Positions 1 to 11,612 of a DNA stretch of 64,000 nt are shown in pieces. The notes under the pieces were generated by a model. The model saw nothing but the letters and a program-made list of their open reading frames with translations, ran no database searches and was not told the origin of the DNA. Location of the stretch: assembly GCA_963854835.1 (NCBI GenBank), contig OY978525.1:30775253-30839252 (forward strand). Direction: 5' to 3'. How positions within the stretch are numbered: the stretch's first letter is position 1; every line of letters begins with the position of its first letter. The position numbers and the translations under genes are program-made. This DNA is from Megamerina dolium. Lineage: Eukaryota > Arthropoda > Insecta > Diptera > Megamerinidae.

Positions 1-529
1 AAACTTAAGCACATAAGTTATCAAATGCACATAATCAAGTGTTAGATGATCATAAGCCACTCACACTACACTAATATGCTTCACATGGTGACAATAGATA
101 CTCGTACGTGTTTAGTTGAAGCTAAATAATATGGCAACTCACAGAATATAGGTAAGTCAGTATCATTACTTATGCTCATTACATAGTTTGTACGAACGTT
201 ATGCTTTATAAACATGAAGTGTTAAGTAGTTCAATGACGCAGTGCAACCCCTTATATGGTCGCTAGCTTTGGTAATTGTAAAGGATATCCCAGCTATGAG
301 CAACAAAAAAAAAAATAAAGAATAACGGTATTATCCAGCAGACAAAATGAATACTATTATGGAATTGTGTTTAATGAATTCGAATCCTGGGTTGGTGTGA
401 CTCGTTCAAGGAAAATCGGAAAGTTGGAGCATTCATTAAAATTACAAAAAACACTCCAAAATGTAAGACTGACTCCATTAATTTTTTCTTACACGATATT
501 TTTTCTAAGCATACCATACTTACCCCGTA
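1..529. other. AT-rich non-coding DNA
   Basis: No open frame with recognisable protein similarity, no repeat family shared with the rest of the window and no RNA gene were seen. Confidence 0.5.
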
Positions 530-1330
530 TTTCGTTTGAATAACGTTGACGTTTTTATAAATTTCGCTTCCACCGCTTTCGGAGTGACCCCAGAAAGGTG
601 AAATATGAAGTGGAGCCTTATTAATTCTTTTATCGTAAACATTTTTTTTTGAACAATCTAATACCTATTTTTACTCCTTAGAAAGTGTTTCCTACGATAT
701 GGACTTAAAAACCACAGAAAATGGACATGTGCGGTAACGTTCTTATACTCAATCTCCCTACTCCTAAGGTAGACTTTCACTCAAAATGTACTTAAAAATT
801 GCTCTAAATTTACATATAACCTTATAATTGGTCAGAACTCGACCCTAGAGCCGTGAAGTACATGTCCCTTTAATTTATCAGCTCAAATATTTCCTCGATC
901 GCTCCTAGAGGAGTAAGACGTATATCTCTCTTTTTAATTGTTTCTCAACTGAACATACTTATACCCTATTTTCACTCGTAGAGTAAAATGGACATATATA
1001 TAATATCATAATTGCCCAGTAGTCGATCCTAAGGCTGTAAGATGTAGATGTAGCGCCTTATTTGTTTTCTTCTCCTCCACACATTTATTCACAACATACT
1101 TATACCCTATCTTTACACCTACGGTAGACTTCCCAACAAAATGGAATTAAAACAGCTGAAAATCGACAAATAATGTCATAATTGCCCAGGAGTCACCGGT
1201 ATAGTGGTAAAATGTATGACCAATTCCCATTAATAGTTCAGCCCAAATATTTCCTCTAATTGAACTAACCCCCATCTGTACCCCATTAAGGTGGATCCCC
1301 TAATAAATTATATTAAATAGTAAATTCATT
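530..1330. repeat. degenerate tandem array T1, unit about 165-190 bp
   Basis: The same two phrases alternate through the stretch. One reads cttataccctatttt followed by a gtagac and aaaatgga stretch (near 667, 746, 957, 1100, 1268). The other reads cataattgcccag followed by gtcgatcct and later cagctcaaatatttcctc (near 566, 820, 1008, 1171). Spacing between clear units is 163-188 bp. The units are strongly diverged, so this is an old array. I cannot link it to a named satellite. Confidence 0.6.
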
Positions 1331-2129
1331 ATAATACAAAAGAAAAAAACTGCTTGTAGCATCTCCAAACTATTACAAAATTTATTCTCATATATAACAA
1401 GCACTATTATAATTTGTCTTTGAAACGATTACTTTGTCGTTGAAAGAAAATTGAATTTGATGGAAATATTGAACTAAAAGTTGAAGCAAACAATTTATAA
1501 AAATCATAATACATACTTAAACTTTTTAATAGAATGTCAATAACATAATTGTAAGCTGTTTAACGTCAGGTAAGTAAATATTAAACAACTAACATCCAAA
1601 TATGAATTTCCTATAATTTCTGATCTACTACTACATATAGTAAGGTACATAATTATAATAGTTTCCTTTCATGTGCTGCACTGCAGTCAGCTATTTAAAA
1701 AGGCAAAAATGAAATAATTAAATTCCAAAAAAAATTTTAATTAGAATGTGGAACTCTCTCTCTCTCTCCCCCTCCTTCTCGCTTCCTATGTAATAAAATT
1801 GCAAATTTCATGCATTAAAATAACGATGACGATGGCTATCGCAAGGGGAAAAAAATACAATAAAAAATTTCAAAATTATGTAAAATGTATCAACCAGTTT
1901 TATACAATAATAACGAGTATAAAAACAAAAAAAAAGTTTATTTTACTATTCAAATTTGTTTCTGTTGCTTTAGAATGCTCTATATTCAGTTTGTTCGAAT
2001 TTGTACAAATTCATGTACTACGCTCTTTCTATGATCTATTTTTAAAAATAACACAATCATATACCGTAATAGAATGCCCCTCCTCTATAATTAATAGAAT
2101 CCAAGAATGACAAAAAAAAGCGTTCAGGG
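1331..2129. other. AT-rich non-coding DNA
   Basis: Contains a short CT tract near 1754-1775 and a 120-codon open frame (1748-2110) that looks fortuitous: it begins in the CT tract and has biased, AT-driven composition. Nothing else was recognised. Confidence 0.45.
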
Positions 2130-2160
2130 TTAGGTTAGATAAGGTTGACACGGATGCGCT

Positions 2161-2210
2161 TGCACTTAGGCCACCGTGATGCTGCATATTGGGCAATTCC
2201 ATCAACCCAC
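2161..2210 (-). mobile_element. short LINE 3'-end fragment (tentative)
   Basis: On the minus strand this reads gggttgatgg, then atgcagcatcac, then ggcctaagtg. The same order of words occurs at the 3' end of the RNase H-bearing LINE relic at 55450-56180. The match is short and interrupted, so the assignment is weak. Confidence 0.35.
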
Positions 2211-2356
2211 CTCATCTTCAACCAGTTCATTACAAGTCAAACTTGGGCTATATGCTGCGGATAATGATGCATGAGAAACGTGGTGTAATGATATGATATC
2301 TTTAAACCTTCCCAAATATCCTTATTATCCCAAAGTGTCACTGAAGAGGTGAATAA

Positions 2357-2856
2357 TAGCCTAGTCAGACGGCAGCGTTAATCCGGATTACCGGCACACT
2401 TAATCCGAATAAAATATTAACCTGACAGACGGCAGTATTGCGGATTAACTAAATGGCTGATTGCTGTTTTATTAGGTCTGCTCACTTACATTACTATTTA
2501 TTACTATCAATTTCTGTCATCTGTCACTCTCGATATGAGAAAATCTACAAGAAGTACGTGAACTGAAAACTATTAGAAACTTGTAAATTGACATTCACAG
2601 TCCGTAATTGACAGCTGGATTTATTTGTTCGTCAACGCTTTTCATGTTGAAAACTGTTAACAATTGTTGAGAATTTTGAGATCGAGAAAAATTGACAATA
2701 GACAATTTTCAGCAGTGTTGCCATCGCAAATTGCCCTAATCCTCTTTTATTTTGAGAATTAACTCATAGAGTTAATGCGGATGAGCTGCAGTTAATGCCC
2801 GAGTTAATTCGAATTAACTCGGTAATTCGGAATTAGGCTGCCGTCTGTCTAGGCTA
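2357..2856. mobile_element. MITE with TIRs, copy 1 (PIF/Harbinger-like target site)
   Basis: The ends are inverted repeats beginning tagcctagtcagacggcag at the left and tagcctagacagacggcag at the right, read inward. The left flank ends TAA (2354-2356) and the right flank begins TTA (2857-2859), fitting a 3-bp TWA target duplication as in PIF/Harbinger elements. A partial repeat of the TIR (gacagacggcag) lies inside near 2422. The element is about 500 bp with no coding capacity. A second copy lies inverted at 36811-37293. Confidence 0.8.
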
Positions 2857-2956
2857 TTAGCCTCCAATTTTAGTTTAGAAGCAAATCCGACGTTAGAAGT
2901 ATTGAATACATATATTGTAGAATAAGTTTTCACACAATAGTGATTTGGCTTTCTTA

Positions 2957-3165
2957 TTTGAATATCAAGGGTTCGAACCGTGATGCGGCTAAGTCAACAG
3001 CGTTCTATTTTCCAGAAAGATGAAAATGAGGTATTTCAAACGGTGCTCACCTGTCGGAAGTTTCTGAGCAAACAAGCTCAAGATTACGTAAAAGTAGGTC
3101 TTATTACCAATCTGGCCAGAAGCAAGGTTACAGAATCCGTTCTTCTTCCCTGATTAGGATAGGTT
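2957..3165 (+). repeat. degenerate tRNA-derived SINE remnant
   Basis: Begins at a B-box-like gggttcgaacc and continues through cacctgtcggaag, words found in the same order in the better SINE copies (17898-18258, 56824-57184). The 3' half is not recognisable. Weak assignment. Confidence 0.35.
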
Positions 3166-6027
3166 AGGTTAGATCATAGTTGTAGTTCGGCTTAGAAAGT
3201 CTTAGTTTGGATATTCCATGGACATGAACATTTAGCCCATGGTTGAATATACTCAAAACCTAAAGTAGTGTAAGAAAATCTTGGTGTTATCAACTTACAA
3301 TTAAGAGTATAATACTGGTCATATTGTGCGTGCTATAATTGTGCAGAAATTGAACTAAACTAGATGTACCTCATTAACAAATTTCTTTTAACAAAATATT
3401 TTATACGTGTACATTAAAGCTTATTTGTAGAAAACGACTTGTTGACAGTTGGGCATTTTTAGAAAAAAAACGGGTTTGTTTCCTTGATAAATTGCAGCAA
3501 ATATGCTGATTCTGAAAATCAAATCAAAGTTAAAGTTTAAGCGACACTTACACTGTTTCACTTTTGATGTAGATGCAAAGTGAATCATGGAGAGTGAATT
3601 CATCCATTTCTATGGTTTCACCTTTCAAGTATCATATATTATAACACATTGTCACGAAATATGTAGTAAATGAGACTATAGTGTGTTTACTTTGGATAAA
3701 TCATTAGTTGAAGGAATCAATTTTTTCAATAAAAGGTACATTTAGGGAAATATTTTTGATATCTAGGTTATGAATTAAGTCTCCTTGATGAAAGTGAAAT
3801 TAAAATTTATCATAAATATAGAAAATATGGTTAACTCATTCTTCTACTGAGAGACAAATCCATGCAAAATTCTCAGATATCTGGATTACAAAGCAAAGTA
3901 AGTTAAATAAAACTATAAAATAAATATAAAAAACAACTTCACCGGCTTTTCGGACTTACTTCTATTAGTCATAGATAGATTTTTGTAACCAATGCCATAT
4001 ATTCATAGCTTCTCTTTAGTTTTTGTTTCATTGACACCTAAAGTATTTCAATATGGATTTATCTAACAGATAAACTTTTTGTTGAATATAAAATTTTTTG
4101 AAATTTCGAAATATTAAAATTAGCCAAGTGTTGTACTAATTTTTTATATAAGTTCTATAGATATGAATGTATTTACAAAACGGAAAAGCAAATTTAACAA
4201 ACCGGAAAATATGCAAATTTATATACACTGAATGTTGTTCTATCGCAACAATGCAATGCTATAATTTCCGGTTCCAGTTGTTCTTGTTTGTCTGATTGTC
4301 TAGCCGCAGAAATATTTCCATTTCACCATATGCCACCTTACTCTTTCTACTGCTCGTATATACTAGTGTTTTCTATGTTATCCCATTGTAGGGTTTGTAT
4401 TGTACATTGTACCTTTGTAATTGTATGCCAAATGTTATTTTTTAAGTAGCGGTATGGTTCAACGTTCTGGTGGGCCGGCTTGAAAAATTTTTTTTTGCGC
4501 AAAACCAAATTTTTTGTATGCTCTCATTCAGGATCATATAATTGGTTTTATTTTTTAATGATTGTTGGCCAATGTGTTATTGTTTGATTGTATTGATAGT
4601 AATTGAATTTTATTATTGTTATTATTTCATTCAAATTCATATCAATAAGCGTATTTATTTTATTTTATTATTACCTACCTCTCACATATTTCAATTTACA
4701 TTGAAATTTTATTGAAATGCTGCCACCGGAAACGGAACTTAAAAATTTTTAATTTCATTTGTTGTTTCAAATTTTATCTGCTTGTTGTTTGTACAATAAT
4801 TGTATTTTTACAATTGAACAATTAAAATTCCTACAATAAACAAATAAAGCACCAAAAAGTGACTAGACTAGCGGAGAGAGAGGCAGATTAAATTGTTAGC
4901 GATTTAAGTTTTCAGATGATTTACAAATCAGCCACGAGTTCGATGTTCAATGTCAGTCAGTTCAATAAACTCTCCCATCATATATTTTTAATGCTGAAAC
5001 TATTTTGAAACAATCGCCTTAAAAGTTTCTAATTTTAGAGTACTGAAAATCCATCTTGAACCTTAAACAAACAAATAATAATTTATAATCCAAGAAAGAA
5101 AGCAATTGCTCAGTATTCCTAGTTGAGACAAAATAGGTTTCTGTCACTTTTGAGATAAATCTGACTCGAGTTTCTAATTCTGAGTCTTCACTTTTTCCAC
5201 TAACATTCTCGTTTAGTTCCTCATCCTAGATATTTGCTTCATGTACTTTTATGTAGCTTCACTCAGACGTCAATCTCGTAATCACCGAAACACCATTAAA
5301 AATCAAGCCTGTCCTTATGTGAAGTGTAAAAAATTAAATTGTTTTTGTGCCCGAAAATAGGATCCTTGAAGTTTTCGTGAGAAATATGGCAAGCAAAAAT
5401 TAAAACTCGGTCATATGGAGAGAATGATCAAATCAGGACCTGATACGTGAGATCTTATCAGCGCTTGGGATTTTTTACTGCTATCAATGAACTAAGAATA
5501 GAAATCACAGATGAAATGAATTTTTATGAAGTTTCCACGCACGCATTTGAAACTTTTATGGAATAAGATTTTCTGCAGTAAGATGGTTGAGCCGATTATT
5601 CCCTTCCCTTCACAGTGTCTGATATTTTTGAGATATTTTAAAGTTATTGAGCTTCTGAGTAACTAATTCGATCTCTAAGAAGTCTACGAGTAAGAAAATA
5701 TACGTGTGTTTTTAGACTTGTTTCAGTGATAAAAGTTTAGTGTATGAGAGGTTAATTTTAATTAAATTAAATAGTAACAAAAAATAGTTGAAGCTAAAAT
5801 TTAATTAACTGGCAACACTTGAAGGCAAATATAATTAGTCATTAGTCATTTGATTTTTTCGCATCAAAACTAAAACGTGCTGAGGGTTTGAGGTTTTTGT
5901 GGTTATTTTTCGTGGTAAGTTTTTATTCTTTCAGGCTAATCCGTTAGCTCGAAGCTATGATTGGTGACGGTGACTTTAGACCAAAGCGGAAACTACTCTG
6001 ATCCCACGGTACTTTATTCCTTCCTTT
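3166..6027. other. AT-rich non-coding DNA
   Basis: No gene, RNA or repeat family was recognised in this 2.9 kb. Short open frames such as 3421-3603 on the minus strand have no recognisable features. Confidence 0.45.
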
Positions 6028-6702
6028 TATACCCTGCATAATGTAATATGCAAGGTATATTCATTTCGGTCAGATGTTTGTTAGAAAATTATATATAATC
6101 GTCGCTTAAATTTTCGATTTAACGATGTCCATCCGTCCGTCCGTCCGTTTGTCCGTTTGTCCGTTTGAGCAAATATTGAGCTATTGTGATGAAATTTGGC
6201 ATAAATAACCTATGATCCAAGGGAATGGAGGATATTGATATTGGGCGTCATCTGTTAATAACCACGTCCACACGAAGTATTCAATTATAGTAACCTCGGA
6301 ATTTACAAAACCTTTAGCGTGCTATAACTCACTTACTATACCATATGGACCAACAATATTTGGCAAGTGGAGTTATATTATACTGTTGCATAACCCTGCT
6401 GGAAATAGGTGAGCCATGCCTACTCTATATAGTAGTTCCCATACAAAGTGTCTGTTCTTCTTTTAAATTTAAGCAGCTGTAATTTCGGAAATCTTCTGTC
6501 TAGAATAATCATAATTAACATTTACATTAATACGGTAGTCGGAAATAATCTGGCACAAAATCAACATGCCACGCCTACTTCTTTATGTGGCTCACATACA
6601 AAGTAGTGGAAATAAAACAAGAAGATATTCGAATAAAATTTTTATATATATATATCTACATATGCAGGGTATAATTAGGCCGGCCCCAGCCGACTGTAAG
6701 GT
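6028..6702 (+). mobile_element. family A repeat, copy 1
   Basis: Starts TATACCCTGCATA and ends with the inverse TATGCAGGGTATA (near 6661), then a conserved tail ending cggccccagccgactgtaagg. The first 32 bases form a self-complementary hairpin (tataccctgcata / tatgcaaggtata). Inside are ccgtccgtccgt repeats near 6130 and blocks on the theme gcccatacaaag, the complement of ctttgtatggg. No coding capacity. Two other copies occur at 8158-9386 (minus) and 51569-53423 (plus). No target duplication was found. Confidence 0.75.
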
Positions 6703-6819
6703 CACTTTTTTAGAGTAAGTGTACCACGGTTTACAATTTTTTATCATTAATTTATTTATTGATTTATTTCAAATATTCAAATGATGATATTTACGCTAAA
6801 TTACATAGAATTGCATTAA

Positions 6820-7460
6820 AAACGATTGAGGTTATTTTCATGGTTTTTTATTTGTTTGTCCATATTGTATGGGAGTCCCTTTAAGGAGACGAGTTAGGAA
6901 GTTTGTATCTTCATGACAAATGATAAAAAAAATGAAATAAGGTTTAAGATATATTTGATCCCTGAACTGACAGATTTCATGGAAGCATATTTTTTGTGGA
7001 AGAGCTCCCTCTAATTGTTGAGATAGCTGGTAAGCATATTGAAAAAATATATCGTAATACTAACATTATATGTAAGAAATATATATCGTAATAATATTTG
7101 CATGTTTTCAAACTATCACTTCATCTTTCCTTTGGCCCTTTGTAGCCACAAGTATGTTTGCTGATTGTCAGGTATTCTTAAGGTCAATTTGTATGGGAGT
7201 TTTAATAGTGAATAGAGCTAGGTGGTAAGTGTGTATGGAGAAAGGTTCGGATAAAAAATCTATGTAGGTTTCTCATACGTTTTACCTACCAACGGGTGCT
7301 ACAGAAACGGTGAGATTGCAATTAATAAAAATGTCACTTTTGTAGGGAATGTTTTAGAAAAACATTTGCAGAAAAAAGTATCCTAGAGAAAGATCTCTAG
7401 GAGCGACTGTAGGGTTATTTGTCGATTTTACTCTCATCTTTTTTGAAGTTTGGTAATGAG
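6820..7460. repeat. degenerate tandem array, probably T3 family
   Basis: Four diverged units carry ttgtatgggag or ttgtagggaa followed by a gagctaggtggtaagtgtg-like word (near 6862, 6989, 7185, 7336; spacing 127-196 bp). The words resemble those of the array at 16920-17797, so both may be the same family. Confidence 0.4.
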
Positions 7461-8157
7461 TCGACACCATAGCTCTTCGCTACTAATTTTTGAAATGTTT
7501 AAAGACTATTTATGTAAATACATATTTATGCCAAATTTAAAATCCAACCTTCAGTAAGGTCACCCCAACTTATCCTTCATATGTCAAAATAATATAAATT
7601 CTGTTTTACATTAATATACGTCGTATTAACCTTGATAAGCGATATAACTTTCAATATATTAAAGCATTACTTCACAAAAAAAAAATCAGGAACGCAGCAC
7701 TTTGGCCTTTTGAAGCTAGCTAGGCTCGATTTAAATGTGTTCAATATTTTCCTCATTCTATTTATATTAGTTTGTTTTCAAACGAAATTTTTCAAAAAGA
7801 CACTTTCAAAGAAAGAAACACACATCGTATGCAAATTTTTAAAGTTTTAATATTCACTTGTACATAATTTCATGGGTTCATCATGTATCATACGTAACGT
7901 ATTCTCATAGGATTTAATGATTTTAATGTAAGTTATAGTTATAAAAATGAAATAGAATGGTCCCACATGTATTCTGAGTGTATCATTTAAATTTCAAATG
8001 TATGTACGGATGGTGTTTGTGGGTGTTTGACATTATATGATATACTTACATGAATAGTTATTATGATAAGCATAATATATTTACTAATATTTTTGCAGTG
8101 ATATATTAAAACAAAAATTGTAGACAACAAAGAAGGTTAAGAGAAATAAAAAAATCT
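7461..8157. other. AT-rich non-coding DNA
   Basis: Contains a 72-codon open frame (7632-7850) without any recognisable domain. Nothing else was seen. Confidence 0.45.
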
Positions 8158-9386
8158 CCTTACAGTCGGCTGGGGCCGACCAAACTATACCCTGCATATG
8201 TAGATTTATATATAAAAAGTTTACTCGAATATCCAACTTTTCTTTTATTTCCACTTTTCGAGAAACAATTTTTGCATATACTATTAATTTACACCCGAAA
8301 TATGGTTGACTTTGACGAAGTAAAAGGATTTTAAGATAATTCCGAGGCTTAGTATGAGAGCTATATAAAAAGTGGGCGTGGCTTACCACTTTCTAGTAAA
8401 TCCAATTAATTTTTCAATGTTAATCCACACCTTAAATTTGGTGTCCTACGTTGAATAGTTTCTAAGTTATGGTGGTTAACATTCTTGTTTAATTTCCTCA
8501 ACTTTGTATGGGAGCCCCAATAAGAAGTGGGCGTGGTACGCTGATTTTTCGCAAGATTTTTGCCGACTACGATATTAATTTAAGTGTCAATTATGGTTAT
8601 TCTAGACAGAAGATTGCCGAAGTTACAGCTGTTTCAATTTAAAATTTGTATGGGGGCTACGATAAACACTGGGCGTGGTGCGCCCATTTTCTGTGAGCCT
8701 AGTTGCTCGTACAATACTAATCCACACCTTAAATCTCGTTATTCTACGCTGAATAGTTTGCAAGTTATAACCGGTAACATTTTTTTTAATTTCCGCAACT
8801 TTGTATGGGAGACCCAAAAAGGAGTGGGCGTGGCACACTGATTATCTGCCATATTATTTCCGACTATCGTGTTAATCTAAGTGTCAATTATGGTTATTCT
8901 GGACAGAAGATTGTAGAAGTTACAGCTGTTTCAATTTAAAAGAAGTACAGACACTTTGTATGGGAGCTACGCTAGAAAGTAGGCGTGGCTCAAAATATTG
9001 TTGTCCCAAGTGGTATATTGTGTGAGTTATAGCAAGTTAAAGATTTTGAAAATTTCGAGGTTAGTCGCTTTGAATGCTTGGTGTGGGCGTGGTTATTGAC
9101 CGATCATGCCCAATATCAATCCCCTCCGTACCCTTGGATCATAGATTACTTATGCCAAATTTCATCGAAATAGCTCAATATTTACTCAAGTTATCGTGCG
9201 AACCAGCCAGGTGACATACAGACGGACGGACGGACGGACGGACGGACGGACATCGTTAAATCGAAAATTTAATCGACGCTGATCACTAATATATATCCAT
9301 GTCTATATCTCCGGAGATTCCTTCAAGTGGACACAAACATCTGACCGAAATGAATATACCATGCATATTGCATTATGCAGGGTATA
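8158..9386 (-). mobile_element. family A repeat, copy 2 (longest, uninterrupted)
   Basis: In minus orientation it starts TATACCCTGCATA (at 9386) and ends TATGCAGGGTATA (near 8200) plus the tail ggtcggccccagccgactgtaagg. A ggacggac tract lies at 9220-9250. It carries an internal ~290-bp tandem duplication (8421-8990) absent from the other copies, and it preserves the uninterrupted site (near 8274-8290) where copy 3 holds a mariner. No coding capacity. Confidence 0.75.
8421..8990. repeat. internal tandem duplication, unit about 290 bp
   Basis: Two consecutive units (about 8421-8711 and 8712-8990) each run aatccacaccttaaat, ctgaatagttt, caactttgtatgggag, gtgggcgtgg, gtcaattatggttattct, acagaagattg, gttacagctgtttcaattt in the same order. 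They differ at many positions, so the duplication is not recent. Confidence 0.75.
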
Positions 9387-9900
9387 AAAATTAAAGAAAA
9401 CATCAGAATATCACTCACCAAACTACCAAAGTAAACATGCGATTGTGCTGAATATTTTTACTACTGTACTTTACTTAGTATGTATAGTATATAGTAAATT
9501 TAAGGGATTCACAAGGTTTCACAACATGTCATTTTGTCATATGTAGTGCTTCTCTACAAAACAATACAACTCTGTATATTATACCTTACTTATAGCTTCT
9601 TGATACTGTTGTGTACCGAAATAGCGCACATATGATTATAAGGATATGTTCACAAGCATTTTATGAGACCTTCTGAATGGCCTAACTGTAAAATAGGTAT
9701 ATTAATTTGAATAAGAACATAACATGAATATAATTTTAGTAGAAATTTATATATTTCATACTCACGTAAGTAGATTTCCAATTCTACTTTTTTTATGTTG
9801 GTACTTTTGATGATGAATTTGGTTGCAAAATATCATGAACTTTGATCAAAATTATTGAAAATTGTATGAGAAAAAGTTGTTCCGAAATACAGTGTATCAT
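9387..9900. other. AT-rich non-coding DNA
   Basis: Nothing was recognised between the family A repeat and the LINE target duplication that begins at 9901. Confidence 0.45.
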
Positions 9901-9911
9901 ATTATAATACT

Positions 9912-10610
9912 TACTCACTTTCTTAAGTGGCCATAACAACCGAATATCGATTTGGCCGAAAATAACATGCTTCGCCAGCCATCTCCGTTCTTCTCTAGCT
10001 GGCGCCAGTTAGATATTCCAAGCGCCGTCAGGTTCTCCAGTACTTGGTCTTTACACCGGAGGTTAGGTCTTCCTCTTCAGCGTCGTCCTCCAGCGGGTTC
10101 CGAATAACACCTTCTTAGCTGGAGCGTGTTCTTCCATTCGCTCGACATGATCTAGCCAGCGTAGCCGATTGATTTTGATGCGCTTTACTATGTCAATATC
10201 GGCATACAGCTCGTACAGCTCATGTTTGTACCTTATTATGTACTCGCCACCAACGCTCATCCGAGGTGGAAATTGTCCAGGCTTCAGCCCCATATGTTAG
10301 GACAGGCATGATGAGAGACTTGTAGAGTATAGTTTTCGTTCTTCGAGAGAGGGTTCGCCTTCTTAATTGCTTACTTAGCCCAAAGTAACACCTGTTAGCA
10401 AGAGTTATCCAAGAGCAAGAGTGATCTCCAGGCTGACGTCATTACAGTTGTTGATGCTGGTTTCAAGATAGACAAAGTCCCTTACTACTTCAAAAACGTA
10501 GTTGTCAACAGTGACGTGCTGTCCAAAACGCCGGGACTCTTTGTTTGTTGACACTAGTTACTTCGTCTTGCCATCGTTCACCGTAAGACCCATCCAACGC
10601 GACTAATCTA
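9912..10610 (-). mobile_element. 5'-truncated RTE-like LINE with 11-bp target duplication
   Basis: This is the 3' 700 bp of the LINE seen in full at 27768-31134, inserted in minus orientation. The flanks carry the direct repeat ATTATAATACT (9901-9911 and 10611-10621). The tail after gttatggccac is a diverged AAGT/AAG repeat, as in the full copy. The reading frame of the reverse transcriptase C-terminus survives locally (minus strand, 10293 down to 10063) with the words YELYADIDIVKRIK and RLRWLDHVERMEEHAP. Unlike the copies at 26355 and 27768 it lacks the 2-bp insertion and the stop after KI, so it records the older sequence. It is a dead, truncated insertion. Confidence 0.85.
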
Positions 10611-10685
10611 ATTATAATACTAATAGTAATAATTTCTTTATTAGAGAAACAGTATCAGTACAATCAATTAGTACTAGGTACTAGA

Positions 10686-10865
10686 TTTTTAAAGTGCTCT
10701 GTGACAAAGCTCGGAAAAAGTGATGTCACACGGGTTCTGCCATTCGGAACCGGCTAATATAAGTAGGGTTCTTCTATTGTCATCCAAGATTTAACACGCT
10801 CAACAGTACTGGAAGAGTAGCTCGCCTAAAGGGCTCTTTGGGGCCTATATTTATTTATTTGTATT
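10686..10865 (+). repeat. SINE, 3' half
   Basis: Matches the non-tRNA body of the SINE: gctctgtgacaaagctcgg, gtgatgtcac, cggaaccggct, aagtaggg, then cagtactggaagag and the ggggccta end before a T-rich tail. The tRNA-like head is missing. Confidence 0.7.
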
Positions 10866-11314
10866 TTTTCTACTAGCTACGAAAAAAATGTGTTCGATGC
10901 GCTCTTTGGAAAGCAAAAGTAATCCGGCCGTATGTCCTGAGAAATCAAGCCGCCTAGCGCCGAACGCTATGAAATAATGCTAAAAAAATATATTTTTATA
11001 TTACATTCCTCAAACGATTTTCATGAATATGTGGTTAGGACTGACCCTACGTAATTAGTTTATTTAAAAAAATTAATTTTTTTTTTGAAATGAGCATATC
11101 AACTCGTCACCTGGATAATGTGAATATTGCATATAGTTCTCAGCCTACACCTATATTGACAGTTTGGAAAACGAAATGTGACTTCAAACCCTCGAAAGTA
11201 TTATCGTAAATTGAACTCCCAAACTGCGTAATTTTGTACCAATTTCAGCACATAAAATCTGGAAATCTTATTCAAATATTAAATGCCATAAAATGTTCAA
11301 CCAAATATAGTTCT
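10866..11314. other. AT-rich non-coding DNA
   Basis: Nothing was recognised. Confidence 0.45.
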
Positions 11315-11612
11315 GGGTGCCGTAGCTCAGTGGTAGTGTGTTGCCCTCCTGATGTGTAGATCGCGGGTTAAATCTCCTGCTGAATTGCAACTTTTCGAAC
11401 CGCAAATTGGCAATTTTTCGGGCAGCAACAATTTGCCATTAAAATACTTCTAAAAGAACTACACAAAGCTCTGAAAATGGTTCTGCCATTCGAAACTGGC
11501 TGATATAAATTGATCTCTTCTAATACTGTCCAAAAATTTATCACGCACAGCAGTACAGAGGAAAGAGCTCGGCAAAATGGCTCTTCAAAGCCTATAAGTG
11601 CCACTTTTATAT
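11315..11612 (+). repeat. tRNA-derived SINE, diverged copy
   Basis: The head gggtgccgtagctcagtgg holds a tRNA A-box-like word (tagctcagtgg), and a B-box-like word follows (gcgggttaaatctcc). The body runs through ggcaatttttcgggcag, aactacacaaagctctg, cattcgaaactggctg and aagtgccac. It has one base less in the D-loop region than the copies at 17898 and 56824, and is more diverged. It is not a functional tRNA gene, since the anticodon arm does not form a standard 7-base loop. Confidence 0.75.

Noticed and set aside
1748..2110. 120-codon open frame as a small gene
   Set aside because: It starts in a CT microsatellite, has AT-driven composition (Ile, Lys, Phe), no domain and no supporting signals.
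9220..9250. CRISPR-like array in the ggacggac repeats
   Set aside because: It is a 4-bp microsatellite inside the family A repeat with no spacers, in a eukaryotic genome.
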